The notes under the pieces are model-generated. The model saw nothing but the letters and a program-made list of their open reading frames with translations. It made no database searches and was not told the DNA's origin. DNA of 8,133 nt from positions 1 through 8,133 of the forward strand of contig WFOW01000185.1 in assembly GCA_015487895.1 (NCBI GenBank), in the 5' to 3' direction. Shown piece after piece: positions 6,016-8,133 of this stretch. The stretch comes from Gammaproteobacteria bacterium (lineage in GTDB: Bacteria > Pseudomonadota > Gammaproteobacteria > S144-34). Position 1 is the first letter of the stretch. The number at the start of each line of letters is the position of its first letter. A program made the translations under genes and the position numbers.

Positions 6016-7071
6016 ATGCGCGAGGGGATGCGCGAGGAAGGATACCCGCTCTGCCGCCGCTTCGGCTTCGACGACCCGGCGCGCCGCGAGGCGCGCCTGC
6101 GCCTCGTCGATCTCGCCCCCGGCGACGCCGAGCATCTGGAGCGCCTGCGCCGCGAGGTGCTGGAGCCGCGCGCCGACGAGATCGTCGCGCGCTTCCACGA
6201 CCACCTGAGCGAGGACCCCTCTTATGCCGGTGTCATGGCCCGCGGCGGCGATCCCCGGCGCCTGCAGGCCGCCCACCGCCACTATCTGTGCGGCTTCGGG
6301 CAGGGCTACGAGGGCCTCGACTACTTCGAGAGCCGCCTGCGCATGGGCGTGGTGCACGCCCACTACGGTGTGCCGGCGGGCGTCTACCTCGGCGCCTGCG
6401 CGGCGCTCGCCGGGCTGGTGCGCCGCGCGGCCGAGGAGGCGCTGCCGGCCGACGCACGCGCCCGGGCCCTGTGCGCCTTCACCAGGCTGCTGCTCCTCGA
6501 CGCCTCGCTGGTGATGGAGGCCTACGTGCAGGCCGAGGTCGCCGAGCTCGCGGAGCTGGTCGCCGTCGAGCGCGAGCGCGCCCGCACCGACGGGCTCACG
6601 GGCGTGCGCAGCCGCGCCGCGGCGCTCGAGTCGCTGGAGGAGGCGCTGTCGCGCATGGCGCTGGAGCGCGTGCCCGCGAGCGTGGTCATGGTGGACCTCG
6701 ACGGCTTCAAGGCGGTCAACGACACCTGGGGCCACCCGGCGGGGGATGCGGTGCTGCGCGAGGCGGCACAGCGCATCCGCGCCGCCGTGCGCGACTTCGA
6801 CGTGGTGGGGCGCTACGGCGGCGAGGAGTTCCTGGTCGTGCTGGCCGGCACGCCGCTCGACGTCGCCCGCCGCATCGCCGAGCGCATCCGCGCGCGCATC
6901 GAGGAGAGCCCCTTCGCCGTGGGGGACGGGCGCATCGAGCTGACCACCTCGGCCGGGGTGGCGGAGGCCGCGCCCGGCGAGGGTCCGGCGGAGGTGATCG
7001 CGCGCGCCGACCGCGCCCTCTACGAGGCCAAGCGCGCCGGCCGGAACCGCGTGCGGGTGGACCTCGGCTGA
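6016..7071 (+). CDS. Globin-coupled sensor diguanylate cyclase (haem globin + GGDEF)
   Basis: The soluble protein has 351 residues and should make cyclic di-GMP from two GTP under control of a haem-bound gas. Residues about 17-172 fit the globin-coupled sensor fold; GVVHAHYGVPAGVYLG (111-126) carries His-114 as the likely proximal haem ligand. A short helix (about 173-190) leads to a complete GGDEF domain: TDGLTGVRSR (191-200), VDLDGFKAVNDTWGHPAGD (226-244, metal-binding Asp-227), active-site GGEEF (268-272) and R-D-F-D (259-262), an intact RxxD product-inhibition site five residues before it. Two oddities: the ~140-residue middle domain of DosC-type proteins is missing, and His-61 sits where these globins usually have the distal Tyr. 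ATGs at 6016 and 6028 are both possible starts; neither has a well-spaced Shine-Dalgarno. Any longer frame to the left is antisense to the ATPase gene and is not the protein. Confidence 0.87.
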   Translation: MREGMREEGYPLCRRFGFDDPARREARLRLVDLAPGDAEHLERLRREVLEPRADEIVARFHDHLSEDPSYAGVMARGGDPRRLQAAHRHYLCGFGQGYEGLDYFESRLRMGVVHAHYGVPAGVYLGACAALAGLVRRAAEEALPADARARALCAFTRLLLLDASLVMEAYVQAEVAELAELVAVERERARTDGLTGVRSRAAALESLEEALSRMALERVPASVVMVDLDGFKAVNDTWGHPAGDAVLREAAQRIRAAVRDFDVVGRYGGEEFLVVLAGTPLDVARRIAERIRARIEESPFAVGDGRIELTTSAGVAEAAPGEGPAEVIARADRALYEAKRAGRNRVRVDLG

Positions 7072-7078
7072 TCGGCGC

Positions 7079-7084
7079 GGAGGA
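7079..7084 (+). promoter_or_regulatory. Ribosome-binding site of the hydantoinase/oxoprolinase gene
   Basis: GGAGGA, 8 nt before the ATG at 7093, is the strongest well-spaced Shine-Dalgarno in the plus-strand part of the window. It fixes the start of this gene in the 21-nt gap after the cyclase stop. Confidence 0.75.
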
Positions 7085-7092
7085 CGGCGGGC

Positions 7093-8133
7093 ATGGCCGG
7101 GGGGCTGCTCCTCGGGGTCGACACGGGCGGCACCTTCACGGACTTCGTCCTCGCAGGCCCCGACGGGCGCCTGCGCGTGCACAAGGTGCTCTCGACCCCG
7201 GAGGCGCCCGAGCGCGCCATCCTGCAGGGCGTGCGCGAGCTCGGGCTCGATCCCCGCGGGCTCGTGCTGGTGCACGGCTCGACGGTGGCGACCAACGCCG
7301 TGCTCGAGGGCAAGGGCGCGCGCACGGCCTTCGTCGCGAGCCGCGGCTTCGCCGATCTGCTCACCATCGGCCGCCAGGCGCGCGAGCGCCTCTACGACCT
7401 CCAGCCGCCGGCCCCGCCGCCGCCGGTGCCGCCGGAGCTTTGCCTGGAGACGGGCGGGCGGCTGGATCCGGAGGGGCGTGTGGTCGAGCCGCTCACCGCC
7501 GAGGATCTCGCCGCGCTCCGCGCCGCGCTCGAGCGCCTGCGCCCCGAGGCCGTCGCCGTGTGCCTGCTCTTCGCCTTCCGCGACGGGCGCCTCGAGCGCG
7601 AGGTGGCGCGCGCGGTGCCGCCGGGCTGCTTCACCGCGCTGAGCTCAGAGGTGCTGCCGGAATACCGCGAGTACGAGCGCGCGGTGGCCACCTGGCTCAC
7701 GGCCTATGTCGGTCCCAAGGTCGCAGGCTATCTCGAACGGCTGGCGGAGGGGCTGCCGGGGGCGGCGCTCAGCGTGATGCACAGCGCCGGGGGCACGCTC
7801 GCCGCCGCCGAGGCCGCGCGCCTCGGCGCCCATCTGCTGCTGTCGGGACCGGCCGGGGGGCTCGCCGGCGCGCGCTTCGTCGGAGCGCTGGCCGGGCGCG
7901 CGCGGCTGCTCACCTTCGACATGGGCGGCACCTCGACCGACGTGGGGCTGATCGCCGACGGCGAGATCCGCCTCACGAGCGAGGGTCGCATCGGGCGCTT
8001 CCCGGTGGCGCTGCCCATGGTCGACATGCACACCATCGGCGCCGGCGGCGGCTCCATCGCGCGCGTGGACGCGGGCGGCATGCTGCATGTGGGCCCGCAG
8101 TCGGCGGGCGCCGATCCCGGGCCCGCCTGCTAC
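7093..8133 (+). CDS. Hydantoinase/5-oxoprolinase family protein, subunit A (HyuA-like), N-terminal part; 3' end outside window
   Basis: The visible 347 residues run from the ATG at 7093 to the right edge with no stop. The family hydrolyses hydantoins or 5-oxoproline (some relatives act in acetone carboxylation) with ATP. Visible motifs are GVDTGGTFTDF (8-18, first phosphate loop of the actin-like ATPase fold), HGSTVATNAVLE (61-72), SSEVLPEYREYERAVATWLTAYVGP (184-208), SGPAGG (251-256), FDMGGTSTDV (275-284, second phosphate loop), DMHTIGAGGGSIA (311-323) and SAGADPGPACY (337-347). Family members are about 650-700 residues as a separate A subunit, or about 1,200-1,300 when fused to subunit B; the cut prevents a choice. 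The substrate cannot be told from this part. It follows the cyclase by 21 nt in the same direction and may share its transcript; a functional link is not evident. Confidence 0.93.
   Translation, partial: MAGGLLLGVDTGGTFTDFVLAGPDGRLRVHKVLSTPEAPERAILQGVRELGLDPRGLVLVHGSTVATNAVLEGKGARTAFVASRGFADLLTIGRQARERLYDLQPPAPPPPVPPELCLETGGRLDPEGRVVEPLTAEDLAALRAALERLRPEAVAVCLLFAFRDGRLEREVARAVPPGCFTALSSEVLPEYREYERAVATWLTAYVGPKVAGYLERLAEGLPGAALSVMHSAGGTLAAAEAARLGAHLLLSGPAGGLAGARFVGALAGRARLLTFDMGGTSTDVGLIADGEIRLTSEGRIGRFPVALPMVDMHTIGAGGGSIARVDAGGMLHVGPQSAGADPGPACY

Noticed and set aside
5926..7275. A minus-strand extension of the ATPase frame to 7275
   Set aside because: It is antisense to the complete globin-GGDEF gene, has no domain pattern, and the ABC domain starts normally at 5925.
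7393..7440. A Pro-rich stretch (QPPAPPPPVPPE) in the HyuA-like protein as an odd insertion
   Set aside because: A Pro-rich segment after YDLQPP is usual in this family at this place.

Overview
The window is very GC-rich, almost gap-free bacterial DNA. Codon use and gene content (a fused-type spermidine synthase-like protein, Fpg, a Gld-type ABC cluster, a globin-coupled diguanylate cyclase, HyuA) suggest a high-GC proteobacterium. A gammaproteobacterium of the Chromatiales/Ectothiorhodospiraceae type is my best guess, but no marker gene fixes the taxon. I see no tRNA, rRNA, CRISPR array, insertion sequence or phage gene.

Layout. Bases 1-852 (+) hold the 3' part of a spermidine synthase-like methyltransferase-fold protein that continues beyond the left edge. 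Facing it is a tightly packed minus-strand operon, read from 5925 down to 785: ABC ATPase (GldA-like), ABC-2 permease (GldF-like), GldG-like auxiliary membrane protein, DUF4340 membrane-anchored protein, then fpg/mutM. Gaps within the operon are 1, 3, 10 and 3 nt. At least two internal Shine-Dalgarno sites lie inside the 3' end of the preceding gene, so translational coupling is likely. The 3' end of fpg overlaps the 3' end of the spermidine synthase-like gene by 68 bp.

A roughly 90-bp divergent intergenic region (5926-6015) separates this operon from two plus-strand genes. It holds a small AT-rich island with -10-like hexamers on both strands, a strong intrinsic terminator pointing towards the plus-strand genes, and a second GC-rich hairpin directly before the start codon. 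The plus-strand genes are a haem-globin-coupled diguanylate cyclase (6016-7071) and, 21 nt later, the first 347 codons of a hydantoinase/5-oxoprolinase family subunit A, cut by the right edge.

How they work together. The four ABC genes very probably form one membrane complex: ATPase, permease and two single-pass extracytoplasmic partners. Its substrate is unknown, and fpg rides on the same transcript. The cyclase should turn a haem-ligand signal (O2, NO or CO) into cyclic di-GMP. The terminator in its putative leader suggests its expression may be controlled after transcription starts. I do not see a wholly new multi-gene system. The most unusual points are the compact globin-GGDEF protein with His at the usual distal Tyr position, and its terminator-containing leader.
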